The notes below the pieces were generated by a model. That model had not been told where the DNA came from, made no database searches, and worked only from the letters and a program-made list of their open reading frames with translations. A DNA stretch of 7,456 nt, taken from positions 1 through 7,456 of the forward strand of contig WFPN01000089.1 in the NCBI GenBank assembly GCA_015487535.1, in the 5' to 3' direction. Below are positions 1 to 6,545 of this stretch, one piece after another. The DNA is from Aquificaceae bacterium. Lineage in GTDB: Bacteria; Aquificota; Aquificia; Aquificales; Aquificaceae. Position 1 is the first letter of the stretch. The number at the start of each line of letters is the position of its first letter. The position numbers and the translations under genes were made by a program.

Positions 1-1
1 G

Positions 2-466
2 AGGTTTTTAAACACACTCGCTATCGACTTTGCCAGAAGAACCGGCACCCAGGTCCTGCTCCTGTCGGGAAGTCAAGACTACGATAGGGTGGCTAAACTT
101 TCCAAGGGGGTTGAGAACGTTAAGGTCTTTCCCTTCAGGACGGACATGGGGGTGATATACTCCGCAACGGATGTTGCTGTCTGCAGGTCGGGAGCTGGAA
201 CGGTTTCTGAGCTGGCCCTCTTTAGGATCCCCGCTCTCTTCGTGCCCTACCCCTTTGCGGCCGGTGATCACCAGTATTACAACGCAAAGGAGATAGAGGA
301 GCTCGGTGGGGGGTTCGTTATAAGACAGGATGATGTGAACCTTGAGAAGGTGGTCGCCCTGGTGGACAGGATATTTTCCAGCCTAAAAAGTATGTCTGAG
401 GCTATCGGCTCCTTCGCAAACCCTGATGCGGCCAGGCTAATCCTCGACGAGATCTCTGAGGACTGA
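2..466 (+). CDS. murG: MurG, UDP-GlcNAc:lipid I N-acetylglucosaminyltransferase, C-terminal part (5' truncated by window edge)
   Basis: The frame is open from base 2 to the TGA at 464-466 and gives 154 residues, a little under half of a usual MurG of about 350. It begins with RFLN, which in MurG directly follows the GGSQGA motif, so the missing part is the N-terminal acceptor domain and the linker. The visible part is the UDP-GlcNAc-binding domain: an SGS strand end, then VCRSGAGTVSELALF, then VPYPFAAGDHQYYNA. The Glu of SEL and the Gln of DHQ are the expected nucleotide-sugar contacts. MurG moves GlcNAc from UDP-GlcNAc to lipid I to make lipid II at the inner face of the plasma membrane. A GTG at 89 is an internal codon, not the start. 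The 3' end overlaps the convergent kinase gene by 30 bp. Family assignment is secure. Confidence 0.93.
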   Translation, partial: RFLNTLAIDFARRTGTQVLLLSGSQDYDRVAKLSKGVENVKVFPFRTDMGVIYSATDVAVCRSGAGTVSELALFRIPALFVPYPFAAGDHQYYNAKEIEELGGGFVIRQDDVNLEKVVALVDRIFSSLKSMSEAIGSFANPDAARLILDEISED

Positions 467-958
467 GGCAAGCTCCTCCCTGCTCCTTTCGGTGTTCACA
501 ACCACGTGGGTGATCTCCTCCGGAGGTTCAAAGACCTCCTTCTGTTTAAGGTATATGTTGTAATCCGCATCCGACACGTCCTTCCTTTTAGATAGCCTCC
601 TCCTTATCTCCTCCTCGCTCGCGGTCGCAAGTATGAACAGAGGATCCTCAAAGTTATCTACAACAAGTCTCCTCTGCCATCCCTTTAGGAACGTGGCGTC
701 TAGAACTACCCTCTTACCCCTCGATACCAGATCCTTTGCCCTTCTAACCATCTCTTCGTAAACTCTCCTCGTCACATCCTCTCTGTATATACCCTTACCG
801 AAATCCGCCTTCGCCTCCTGTTCTGGGCTCATTCCCATCAGCTCCTTCCTTATGATGTCGCTCCTGAGCCACTCGTAACCCAGCTCCTCGTGGAGTATCC
901 TAGCGAGGAACGACTTTCCGGAGCCGGACAGGCCGAACACTACGACCGGATTTCTCAT
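437..958 (-). CDS. Small P-loop kinase of the AAA_33 / COG0645 type, substrate unknown
   Basis: This 173-residue protein has a Walker A loop GLSGSGKS at residues 9-16, an acceptor-side SD at 33-34 followed by IIRKEL, a second-strand RVVLDATF with Asp87 at 83-90, and an Arg-rich lid (about 118-126, EIRRRLSKR) followed by SDADYNIYLKQKEVFEP. That order is typical of the nucleoside/shikimate-kinase-like AAA_33 group of predicted kinases. In many bacteria this domain is fused to the C-terminus of an aminoglycoside-phosphotransferase-like domain (COG2187); here it stands alone. Substrate cannot be read from sequence. The ATG at 956-958 lies only eight codons before the P-loop, so the start is firm, although no Shine-Dalgarno sequence precedes it. 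Its end overlaps murG tail-to-tail, and it diverges from the cytochrome gene. Confidence 0.85.
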   Translation of the reverse strand: MRNPVVVFGLSGSGKSFLARILHEELGYEWLRSDIIRKELMGMSPEQEAKADFGKGIYREDVTRRVYEEMVRRAKDLVSRGKRVVLDATFLKGWQRRLVVDNFEDPLFILATASEEEIRRRLSKRKDVSDADYNIYLKQKEVFEPPEEITHVVVNTERSREELASVLRDLVED

Positions 959-971
959 AGGGTAATTTTAA

Positions 972-1000
972 TTGACTTAAACCTCTTTATATCATAAATT
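972..1000 (+). promoter_or_regulatory. Candidate sigma70-type promoter for the cytochrome c gene
   Basis: TTGACT (972-977, five of six matches to the -35 consensus) and TAAATT (995-1000, four of six to the -10) are separated by 17 bp in the AT-rich spacer upstream of the cytochrome start. An alternative -10, TAGAAT at 1000-1005 (five of six), would pair only with a poor -35 (TTAAAC, 977-982). Either choice leaves a leader of about 30 nt. This is pattern matching only. Confidence 0.4.
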
Positions 1001-1024
1001 AGAATATAGGAATATTCTTAAGAA
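1001..1024. repeat. Nested palindromes in the kinase/cytochrome divergent spacer, possible operator
   Basis: AGAATAT (1001-1007) and ATATTCT (1012-1018) form a perfect 7-bp inverted repeat with a 4-bp centre. It contains the 8-bp palindrome GAATATTC (1010-1017) and overlaps the 10-bp palindrome TTCTTAAGAA (1015-1024). The block lies just downstream of the candidate cytochrome -10 and upstream of its Shine-Dalgarno, where a repressor dimer could bind. AT-rich sequence makes short palindromes easy by chance, so the role as an operator is inference. Confidence 0.35.
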
Positions 1025-1031
1025 CTTAACT

Positions 1032-1036
1032 GGAGG
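1032..1036 (+). promoter_or_regulatory. Ribosome binding site of the cytochrome c gene
   Basis: GGAGG lies 5 nt before the ATG at 1042. It fixes the start and places a signal peptide directly at the N-terminus. Confidence 0.85.
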
Positions 1037-1041
1037 CTGGT

Positions 1042-1539
1042 ATGCTGGCTCTTCTGATAGCTGCCCTGATCTCGGTTGTGGTCTTCGCACAGAAGGGGGT
1101 AGATCCAGAGGTGCTAAAGAGGGGCTACAGTATATACAAGGAGAACTGCTCCATGTGCCATAAGGAGAAGGCTAACCTGTGGGATTTTTTGAAGGCGAGG
1201 ATGAGCGTTCTGAGCGGTCGCAGGCCTGAGAACATAGATGCCCCTCCCATGAACCTGGTGTCCGCGAGGATAAAGGAGTTCTATCCGACAGAACTCGAGT
1301 TCGTCGAGTTTGTAAAGGACTACATCACTAACCCATCCAAGAGTAAGGGGGTCTGCAAACCAGCCGCCTACGCCTTCTTCGGCACAATGCCCCCGATAGG
1401 ACAGGGTATGTCTGAGGAGGAAAAGGAGGCGGTTGCAAAGTGGATGTACTACAACTACACGGACATATGGAACGATCTGTTTAAGAGGGTGAAGGAGCTC
1501 CAGAAGAAGGTTGAGTCAAAAAAGGGAAGCTCGTCCTGA
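1042..1539 (+). CDS. Periplasmic monohaem cytochrome c
   Basis: The 165-residue product starts with a hydrophobic signal peptide (residues 1-16, ending VFA before Gln17) and so should be exported. One haem-binding motif, CSMCH, occupies residues 36-40; His40 is the proximal ligand. The probable distal ligand is Met116 in GTMPPIGQGMS, the usual place for a class I cytochrome c, followed by a C-terminal helix (EEEKEAVAKWMYY) of the expected kind. The tail after about residue 145 is Lys/Ser-rich. Between the two ligand sites is a longer insert than in the smallest c-type cytochromes, containing APPMNLVSARI and a third cysteine, Cys105. The role is electron carriage in the periplasm; its partners cannot be named. 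It has its own leader and ribosome site, and its 3' end overlaps fba by 24 bp in the opposite direction. Confidence 0.88.
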   Translation: MLALLIAALISVVVFAQKGVDPEVLKRGYSIYKENCSMCHKEKANLWDFLKARMSVLSGRRPENIDAPPMNLVSARIKEFYPTELEFVEFVKDYITNPSKSKGVCKPAAYAFFGTMPPIGQGMSEEEKEAVAKWMYYNYTDIWNDLFKRVKELQKKVESKKGSSS

Positions 1540-2442
1540 GCTGCCGTAGAGTCTTATCCTCCTCTTCACCATCTCTTTAACCTCTTCCATGGCGGGTTTT
1601 AGGAACTTCCTAGGATCTACATTTTTCCTCTCCTCGCTCATTAGTCTCCTCAGGGTAGCTATAAAGGCAAGCCTCAGATCGGTGTCCGTGTTCACCTTGT
1701 TGATCCCGAGCTCTACAGCCTTTCTCACATCATCGTCGGGAACACCCTTTGCTCCCTTTATATCGCCCCCGTACGTATTTATCTCGTTCACGTACTCGTA
1801 GTAAACGCCAGAAGCTCCGTGAAGCACGAGGGGGAGGTTCGTCAGCTCCTTGACCTTTCTGAGCCTCTCGAAGTCAAGTTTCGCCTCTCCCTTGAACTTG
1901 AAGGCTCCGTGCGCGGTTCCTATGGCGGGAGCTAGAGCGTCTATCCCGGTTCGCAGAGCGAACTCCTTAGCCTGGTCCGGATCTACGAGGACCTCTTCTA
2001 AGCTCTCGACGTTGTCCTCAACGCCTCCCAGCCTCCCGAGCTCGGCCTCAACCGCTATGCCAAGGGGTGCACACAGGGAAACAACCTTTCTGGTTACTTC
2101 CAGGTTCTCTTCGTAGGGCCTGTCCGAGCAGTCTATCATCACCGATGTGTAGCCGTGCCTTATGGCGAGCAGAACGGTCTCCACGTGCTTTCCGTGGTCC
2201 AGGTGTAGTGCAAAGGGAATGCTGTACTTGTCCTTGACGGCGTGGACCATACCCGAAAGGAATTCGATGCCCGCGTACCTTATGGCACTCTCGGTAGTCT
2301 GAACGAAGACAGGAGCCTCCTCCTCCTCGGCCGCCTCCAGTATAGCCTTGAGGAACTCCATGTTGTTGAAGTTGAAGGCCCCTATAGCAAAGCCAAACTC
2401 GTGAGCCTTCTCGAGAAGGAGCTTTCCCGAAACTAGGGGCAT
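1516..2442 (-). CDS. fba: Class II (zinc-dependent) fructose-1,6-bisphosphate aldolase
   Basis: The enzyme interconverts fructose 1,6-bisphosphate with dihydroxyacetone phosphate and glyceraldehyde 3-phosphate in the cytoplasm. All expected catalytic features are present in 308 residues: HLDHG with catalytic Asp82 and zinc ligand His83, AELG with Glu134, GTAHG with zinc ligand His178, LHGASG with zinc ligand His208, and the phosphate/substrate loop NTDTDLR at 251-257. Length and the YGGDIKGAKGVP segment after the last His resemble the Helicobacter pylori-type enzyme, from memory of that family. It is the last gene of the minus-strand pst run, 23 bp after the membrane-protein gene. The ATG at 2440-2442 has no clear Shine-Dalgarno; an ATG 8 nt upstream is out of frame. 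In an autotroph it would work in the gluconeogenic direction (inference). Its tail overlaps the cytochrome gene. Confidence 0.94.
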   Translation of the reverse strand: MPLVSGKLLLEKAHEFGFAIGAFNFNNMEFLKAILEAAEEEEAPVFVQTTESAIRYAGIEFLSGMVHAVKDKYSIPFALHLDHGKHVETVLLAIRHGYTSVMIDCSDRPYEENLEVTRKVVSLCAPLGIAVEAELGRLGGVEDNVESLEEVLVDPDQAKEFALRTGIDALAPAIGTAHGAFKFKGEAKLDFERLRKVKELTNLPLVLHGASGVYYEYVNEINTYGGDIKGAKGVPDDDVRKAVELGINKVNTDTDLRLAFIATLRRLMSEERKNVDPRKFLKPAMEEVKEMVKRRIRLYGSSGRASLF

Positions 2443-2465
2443 GTCTTCATTTTAATTTAAACGCC

Positions 2466-2918
2466 TTACTTGGATCCTTTCAGCGACAGGATCTCCGATC
2501 TCCTGGGCCTGTGATAGAGCATCGTCAGACCTGCGGTTATGATCAAGGGAAATCCGTAGAACCTGTCACCCATCAAGAGCAGGAGGAAGCCGAACACACC
2601 TATGAACTCAGCTATGCCTAAGGATACGATCATCGCTATCTTATAGACCTCCAGGGCATCTTCAAGACTTTTCTCCTGTGCGGCCTTTTTCAGGTAGCTT
2701 TTGCGGGCGTAAACCGAGTAGGTTATAGTTCCCAGGCTGAGTATGTAAAAGAGGGTCCTTATCTTGGCGAGGGTTCCCTCTCCGAAGCTGAAACCAACGT
2801 AGCCCTTTAGGAGCAAGCCGAGTATTGTATAGGCGAGGACTGAGAAGAACATAGCGAACCATATAAGGTTCAGAGCGTTCCAGGTTTTCTGCACAAGCTC
2901 GAGCTCTTTCTCCTTCAT
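2466..2918 (-). CDS. Small four-helix membrane protein of unknown function in the pst operon
   Basis: I do not recognise a named family. The 150-residue product has four hydrophobic segments at about 15-37, 53-70, 92-116 and 119-135. Positive charge in the 71-92 loop (RKSYLKK) and at the C-terminus (HRPRR) predicts both ends in the cytoplasm. The third helix carries a buried acidic residue, Glu104, within a Gly-rich stretch (GIAEFIGVFGF), and helix 4 is followed by Pro-Arg-rich sequence. That helix 3-4 hairpin recalls small uncharacterised four-helix proteins in other bacteria and loosely the ATP synthase c-subunit hairpin, but length and helix count argue against the latter. Its ATG is 6 nt after the pstB stop with only a short AGG as ribosome site, so it is probably translated with pstB. 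It occupies the place where phoU commonly lies. Confidence 0.72.
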   Translation of the reverse strand: MKEKELELVQKTWNALNLIWFAMFFSVLAYTILGLLLKGYVGFSFGEGTLAKIRTLFYILSLGTITYSVYARKSYLKKAAQEKSLEDALEVYKIAMIVSLGIAEFIGVFGFLLLLMGDRFYGFPLIITAGLTMLYHRPRRSEILSLKGSK

Positions 2919-2924
2919 CCTGGC

Positions 2925-3695
2925 TTACCCAAATCTGCCGGTTATGTAGTCTTCCGTTAGCTTCTCATCAGGCTTTGTGAATATCTTCTCGGTAGGGCCG
3001 TACTCTATCAGCTTACCCATGTACATGAAGGCTGTATAGTCGGAGATCCTCGCCGCCTGCTGCATATTGTGGGTAACTATCAGTATAGTTAAGCGGTTCT
3101 TGAGCTCAACTATTAGGTCCTCTATCTTTGCTGTGGATATGGGATCGAGGGCGGATGTGGGCTCGTCGAAGAGAAGAACCTCCGGCTCGGGAGCTATGGC
3201 CCTCGCTATGCACAATCTCTGCTGCTGTCCTCCTGAGAGGGAGTAGGCGTTCTCGTGGAGTCTGTCTTTTACCTCTTCCCATAGGGCAGCGCCCCTGAGT
3301 GCCTGTTCTACCTTCTCGTCCAGGACGCTCTTCTTCTTTATGCCCTTTAACTTCAGTCCGTAGGCCACGTTCTCGTATATTGACTTGGGAAAGGGGTTGG
3401 GCTTTTGGAAGACCATCCCTATCCTCATCCTGACCATTATGGGATCGACATCTTTACCCACTATGTTTACCTTGTCTGGGTATAGTATTATCTCCCCCTC
3501 GTACCTGTTTCCGGGGTAGAGGTCGTGCATCCTGTTGAAACATCTGAGCAGGGTCGTTTTGCCGCACCCGGAGGGTCCTATTATGGCGGTTACCTTCTTT
3601 TCATAGACGTTCAGGTTTATATCCTTCAGGGCATGAACACGCCCGTAGTAGAAGTTGAGATCCTTTACTTCTATCTTCAGGGGTGCGTTGTTCAT
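2925..3695 (-). CDS. pstB: PstB, ATPase of the phosphate ABC importer
   Basis: The product has 256 residues, a normal PstB length. Walker A is GPSGCGKTT (40-48), the Q-loop is FQKPNPFPKSIYENVAYG from residue 96, the ABC signature is LSGGQ (153-157), Walker B is VLLFDE (173-178) followed by PTSALDP, and the switch His is His209 in THNMQQA. The FQKPNPFP segment and the NRMHDL stretch after Walker A are characteristic of PstB rather than of other ABC ATPases. A pair of PstB subunits powers uptake through PstC/PstA at the cytoplasmic face. The gene lies 35 bp after pstA; no strong Shine-Dalgarno precedes the ATG at 3693-3695, but the ATG is close to the first conserved strand (KIEVKDL), so the start is reasonable. 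Confidence 0.97.
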   Translation of the reverse strand: MNNAPLKIEVKDLNFYYGRVHALKDINLNVYEKKVTAIIGPSGCGKTTLLRCFNRMHDLYPGNRYEGEIILYPDKVNIVGKDVDPIMVRMRIGMVFQKPNPFPKSIYENVAYGLKLKGIKKKSVLDEKVEQALRGAALWEEVKDRLHENAYSLSGGQQQRLCIARAIAPEPEVLLFDEPTSALDPISTAKIEDLIVELKNRLTILIVTHNMQQAARISDYTAFMYMGKLIEYGPTEKIFTKPDEKLTEDYITGRFG

Positions 3696-3730
3696 CGCTT
3701 GTAAATCTATTTAACCACAGACGCCATAGC

Positions 3731-4597
3731 CTAAGCTGACCTCCTCATACCGTGAACTACCGCCTTAGCGGTGATGAAGAAAAGGAGCGTTCCAAAGGTG
3801 AGAACCAAGGAGGCGGCCCAGGCCTGTCTGTGCCACTCCTCGTAAGGCCCCATCGCGTACTGAAAGATGGTCACCGTCAGTGAGGCCATTGGCTTAGTTA
3901 TATCGAGGCTGAAGAAGTTGTTGTTGAAGGAGGTGAAAAGAAGGGGGGCGGTTTCTCCCGATATCCTCGCTATGCCGAGTATTACACCCGTAAGGATCCC
4001 CCTCTTTGCCGCCGAGATGGAGATGTCCTTTATCACCTGCCATCTGTGAGCTCCAAGAGCGTAGCCGGCCTCTCTGAGGGAGTTTGGAACGAGCTTTAGG
4101 ATCTCGTCAGTCGTTATAGCTATAACCGGGATCATCAGTAGAGCCAGGGAGACGGATCCTGATACGGCGGAGAAGTGCCCGAGGGGTTTGACCATAAGAG
4201 CATAGACGAAGGTTCCTATCACAATAGACGGGAAGCTCACGAGGACGTCCGTGATGTTTCTGAAAGTCTTTATTAATTTCGAATGCCTTCCGTACTCCGC
4301 GAAGAATATCCCGGTCCCTATCCCTATGGGAACGCCTATGAGGGCTGCGAGGCTCGTTATTATGAAGTGGCCGACGAAGGCGTGTCTTAGCCCTCCCCCC
4401 TCTATGCCGGGTGGCGTGGGATCGTTCAAGAACAGCTGGAGGCTGATGAACCTGAAACCGTTGAGCAGGACATCTCCGAGTATCCAGAATAGCCATACGA
4501 GCCCGTACATGGCGGTTAGTGTAGAGAGGGTCAGCATGACAACGTTGATCACCTTTCTCTTTAGGATCACACTTCTCAGATGCCTTTCGTCCCCCAT
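3731..4597 (-). CDS. pstA: PstA, permease subunit of the phosphate ABC importer
   Basis: The 288-residue integral membrane protein has about six hydrophobic segments (near 16-46, 76-98, 112-136, 146-163, 200-212 and 259-280). The cytoplasmic EAA loop that docks on PstB is at about 175-195 (EAGYALGAHRWQVIKDI), and RISGETAP follows at 210-217, the PstA/PstC family signature. With PstC it forms the transmembrane phosphate channel. The ATG at 4595-4597 lies inside the end of pstC, a 22-bp overlap that points to translational coupling. A GA-rich stretch (GGGAAAGAG) precedes the start. Order and motif spacing separate it from pstC, which carries the longer periplasmic loop. Confidence 0.95.
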   Translation of the reverse strand: MGDERHLRSVILKRKVINVVMLTLSTLTAMYGLVWLFWILGDVLLNGFRFISLQLFLNDPTPPGIEGGGLRHAFVGHFIITSLAALIGVPIGIGTGIFFAEYGRHSKLIKTFRNITDVLVSFPSIVIGTFVYALMVKPLGHFSAVSGSVSLALLMIPVIAITTDEILKLVPNSLREAGYALGAHRWQVIKDISISAAKRGILTGVILGIARISGETAPLLFTSFNNNFFSLDITKPMASLTVTIFQYAMGPYEEWHRQAWAASLVLTFGTLLFFITAKAVVHGMRRSA

Positions 4598-5526
4598 CTC
4601 TTTCCCAACCTCTCAAGAAGGTAGAACTTCGCAAGCATCAGTAGCCCGAATGACAGAACGAAGAGTATCAGGGCGAGGTAATACAGTGAGGCGAGATATA
4701 CGTCAGAATCCGCCTCTGTGAACTCGTTGGCTATGGCTACCGTTATGGTCGTGAGGGGCTCTAGGAGGCTTTTGGGAATCTGATGGACGTTCCCTGTAAG
4801 GAAAGCCACGGCCATGGTCTCGCCGAGCGCCCTACCCACGGACAGAACCATCCCACCCACTATACCTGGGAGCGTGTAGGGTATTACCACGTTCTTAACC
4901 ACCTCCCACTTGGTAGCCCCGAGCCCGTACCCGGCTTCCTTCAAAAGCTCCGGTGTCATTTCGAAGGCGTCCTTCACTATCGCACTCATGAAAGGAATAA
5001 TCATCACCGATAGTACGAAGCTCGCGGTGAGGGCATCGACACCCGTAGGCGCCCCCTCGAAAAGCCTTCCCAGTAGAGGGACCCTGCCCAAGGTCTCCTG
5101 AAGGAAAGGCTCCACATAGTCTGCCATCAGGGGAGCTATCACGAAGAGACCCCACATCCCGTATATGATGCTTGGGATCGCCCCCAGGAGCTCCACCGCG
5201 GTGGAAAAAACCGGCTTGAGTTTCTTTGGAGAGAGCTCCGAGATAAACATGGCTATCCCTATGCTCACGGGTAGAGCTATAGCCGAGGCGATAAATGTGA
5301 CGAGCAACGTCCCGAAGAGGGCGGGAAGGGCGCCGAAGACCTCAGCAACAGGATCCCACGTGGTTCCCGTTATGAAGTCAATGAGTCCGAACTTCCTTAT
5401 AGCCGGAAGGGATTCGTACACGAGGACGAAAAGGGTGGAGATGGGAAAAAGGAAGCCAACGCCAAGGGCAAAGAGCCCCAGCGTTGACCCCGTGAGAGCT
5501 TCTATTAACTCCTCTCTTCTCTTCAC
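4576..5526 (-). CDS. pstC: PstC, permease subunit of the phosphate ABC importer
   Basis: The product has 316 residues and six predicted membrane segments at about 14-37, 67-94, 108-133, 164-186, 218-242 and 281-303. The EAA docking loop is at 195-215 (KEAGYGLGATKWEVVKNV), followed by GRALGET (231-236). The extended loop between the third and fourth segments is normal for PstC. The start is a GTG at 5524-5526: an in-frame TAG lies 12 bp further upstream, no ATG or TTG is between them, and the first ATG downstream would remove the first helix. Its ribosome site is weak (GAGAGG lies more than 12 nt away). It follows pstS by 23 bp and overlaps pstA by 22 bp. Confidence 0.95.
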   Translation of the reverse strand: MKRREELIEALTGSTLGLFALGVGFLFPISTLFVLVYESLPAIRKFGLIDFITGTTWDPVAEVFGALPALFGTLLVTFIASAIALPVSIGIAMFISELSPKKLKPVFSTAVELLGAIPSIIYGMWGLFVIAPLMADYVEPFLQETLGRVPLLGRLFEGAPTGVDALTASFVLSVMIIPFMSAIVKDAFEMTPELLKEAGYGLGATKWEVVKNVVIPYTLPGIVGGMVLSVGRALGETMAVAFLTGNVHQIPKSLLEPLTTITVAIANEFTEADSDVYLASLYYLALILFVLSFGLLMLAKFYLLERLGKRWGTKGI

Positions 5527-5530
5527 CTTT

Positions 5531-5547
5531 GGTATCTAGATTATACC
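5531..5547 (-). repeat. Short inverted repeat between pstS and pstC
   Basis: GGTAT (5531-5535) and ATACC (5543-5547) are perfect 5-bp arms around a 7-bp centre with an internal TCTAGA palindrome, filling most of the 23-bp pstS-pstC gap. In transcripts of solute-binding-protein operons a hairpin here can protect the upstream message and so make PstS more abundant than the permease. This stem is short and AT-rich, so that role is tentative, and it lacks the T-run of an intrinsic terminator. Confidence 0.3.
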
Positions 5548-5549
5548 TC

Positions 5550-6539
5550 TCAGTACCAGCCGTAGGCTCTCCAGTAGTCCCTTATCTTCTCCTTCACCTC
5601 TTTTGGGAGGGGGACATAGTGGAGCTTCACCGCCACCTCATCACCTTTCTTAAAGGCCCAGTCGAAGAACTTGACCACTTTCCTGTTCCTCTCCTTTGGA
5701 TAGTCCTTGGCGAGGATTACGAAGGTCGAGCCCGTTATGGGGTAAGCGTTCTTCCCCTTCTGCCAGGTGAGGACCTCGTAAAAGTCCTTCTTGGGGTCCC
5801 ACTTCGCTCCGGCAGCGGCCGCCTGGAAGGTCTCTATGGAAGGCTTAACGAAGTTTCCATCCCTGTTTTGAACTATGGCAACTTTGAGCCTGTTTTCGAG
5901 GGCGTAAGCGAACTCAACGTAGCCTATACCACCCCTGACCCTTCTTAGGTAGTTTGCCACGCCCTCGTTTCCCTTCGCACCTATGCCCGTCGGCCAGTTC
6001 ACCGCCTTTCCGTATCCTACGTTCTTCTTCCACTCGGGACAGGCTTTCGAGAGGTAGTTGGTGAATATCCAGGTGGTCCCCGATCCGTCGGACCTCCTTA
6101 TGACGGTTATCTTCCTGTGGGGGAGCCTTGCCTTGGGGTTATGTTTCTTTATCCTCTCATCGTCCCAGTACTTTATCTTCCCGAGGAATATGTCGCACAC
6201 GGCCTCGGTGCTGAGCTTGAGATCCTTTACGGGAAGGTTGTAGGAGATGACCACGCCACCGATTATTACGGGGAACTGGGCGAGCTTATGTTTCTTTGCC
6301 TCCTCGGGCTTTAAGGGTGCGTCCGATGCCCCGAAGTCAACAGTCCTGTTTTTTATCTGCCTTACTCCCCCACCCGAGCCTATCGACTGGTAGTTCAGCC
6401 TTATACCAGTTTCCCTCTCGTAAAGGTAAGCCCACTTGGATATAAGCGGATAGACAAAGGTTGAACCTGCACCTGTCATAACCTCCCCAGCTGCAGCCGA
6501 AGCGGCTACCAGAGCCACGCCGAGTGCTAACTTTTTCAT
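5550..6539 (-). CDS. pstS: PstS, periplasmic phosphate-binding protein
   Basis: Starting at the ATG at 6537-6539 the protein has 329 residues. A signal peptide (1 to about 18; MKK, hydrophobic core, SAAAG) has no lipobox Cys, so the protein should be soluble in the periplasm. Phosphate-binding segments are present in order: GAGSTFVYPL (23-32), YQSIGSGGGVRQI (50-62), DFGASDAPL (68-76) and RRSDGSGTT (148-156), with Ser26/Thr27, Ser55, Asp73, Arg149, Ser153 and Thr155 as the likely ligand set. GNEGVANYL and GIGYVEFAYA are also typical of the family. Two Cys residues (115, 167) could form a disulfide. An in-frame TTG at 6564-6566 would add nine residues, but it sits beside the predicted -10 box, and GGAGG with proper spacing precedes the ATG, so I reject it. 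It is the first gene of the operon. Confidence 0.96.
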   Translation of the reverse strand: MKKLALGVALVAASAAAGEVMTGAGSTFVYPLISKWAYLYERETGIRLNYQSIGSGGGVRQIKNRTVDFGASDAPLKPEEAKKHKLAQFPVIIGGVVISYNLPVKDLKLSTEAVCDIFLGKIKYWDDERIKKHNPKARLPHRKITVIRRSDGSGTTWIFTNYLSKACPEWKKNVGYGKAVNWPTGIGAKGNEGVANYLRRVRGGIGYVEFAYALENRLKVAIVQNRDGNFVKPSIETFQAAAAGAKWDPKKDFYEVLTWQKGKNAYPITGSTFVILAKDYPKERNRKVVKFFDWAFKKGDEVAVKLHYVPLPKEVKEKIRDYWRAYGWY

Positions 6540-6545
6540 TTCCAG

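Noticed and set aside
8..271. 87-residue minus-strand frame opposite murG
   Set aside because: It is antisense to the conserved UDP-GlcNAc domain of MurG and shows no family resemblance.
1589..2436. Three plus-strand open frames opposite fba
   Set aside because: They are Ser/Pro-rich shadows of the aldolase codons; the aldolase has all catalytic residues.
2473..2493. GATCCT / AGGATC inverted repeat near the 3' end of the membrane-protein gene, as a terminator before fba
   Set aside because: The stem is only 6 bp with a 9-nt loop, lies inside coding sequence and has no T-run.
2662..2862. 66-residue frame inside the membrane-protein gene on the same strand
   Set aside because: It is out of frame with a protein showing four clean hydrophobic helices, and is Arg/Gln-rich with no signal of its own.
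3696..3730. Six-codon mini-frame (MASVVK) in the pstA-pstB gap
   Set aside because: It is too short to support, has no ribosome site, and ends before pstB without coupling geometry.
4107..4634. 175-residue open frame on the minus strand overlapping pstA and the end of pstC
   Set aside because: It is out of frame with intact PstA and PstC, and its Arg/His-rich composition with no recognisable motif is typical of a shadow frame.
4251..4721. 156-residue open frame on the plus strand opposite pstA/pstC
   Set aside because: It is antisense to conserved permease sequence, with no ribosome site or family resemblance.
5165..5948. Two plus-strand open frames (5165-5539 and 5529-5948) opposite pstC and pstS
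   Set aside because: They are antisense to well-conserved coding sequence and have no motifs of their own.
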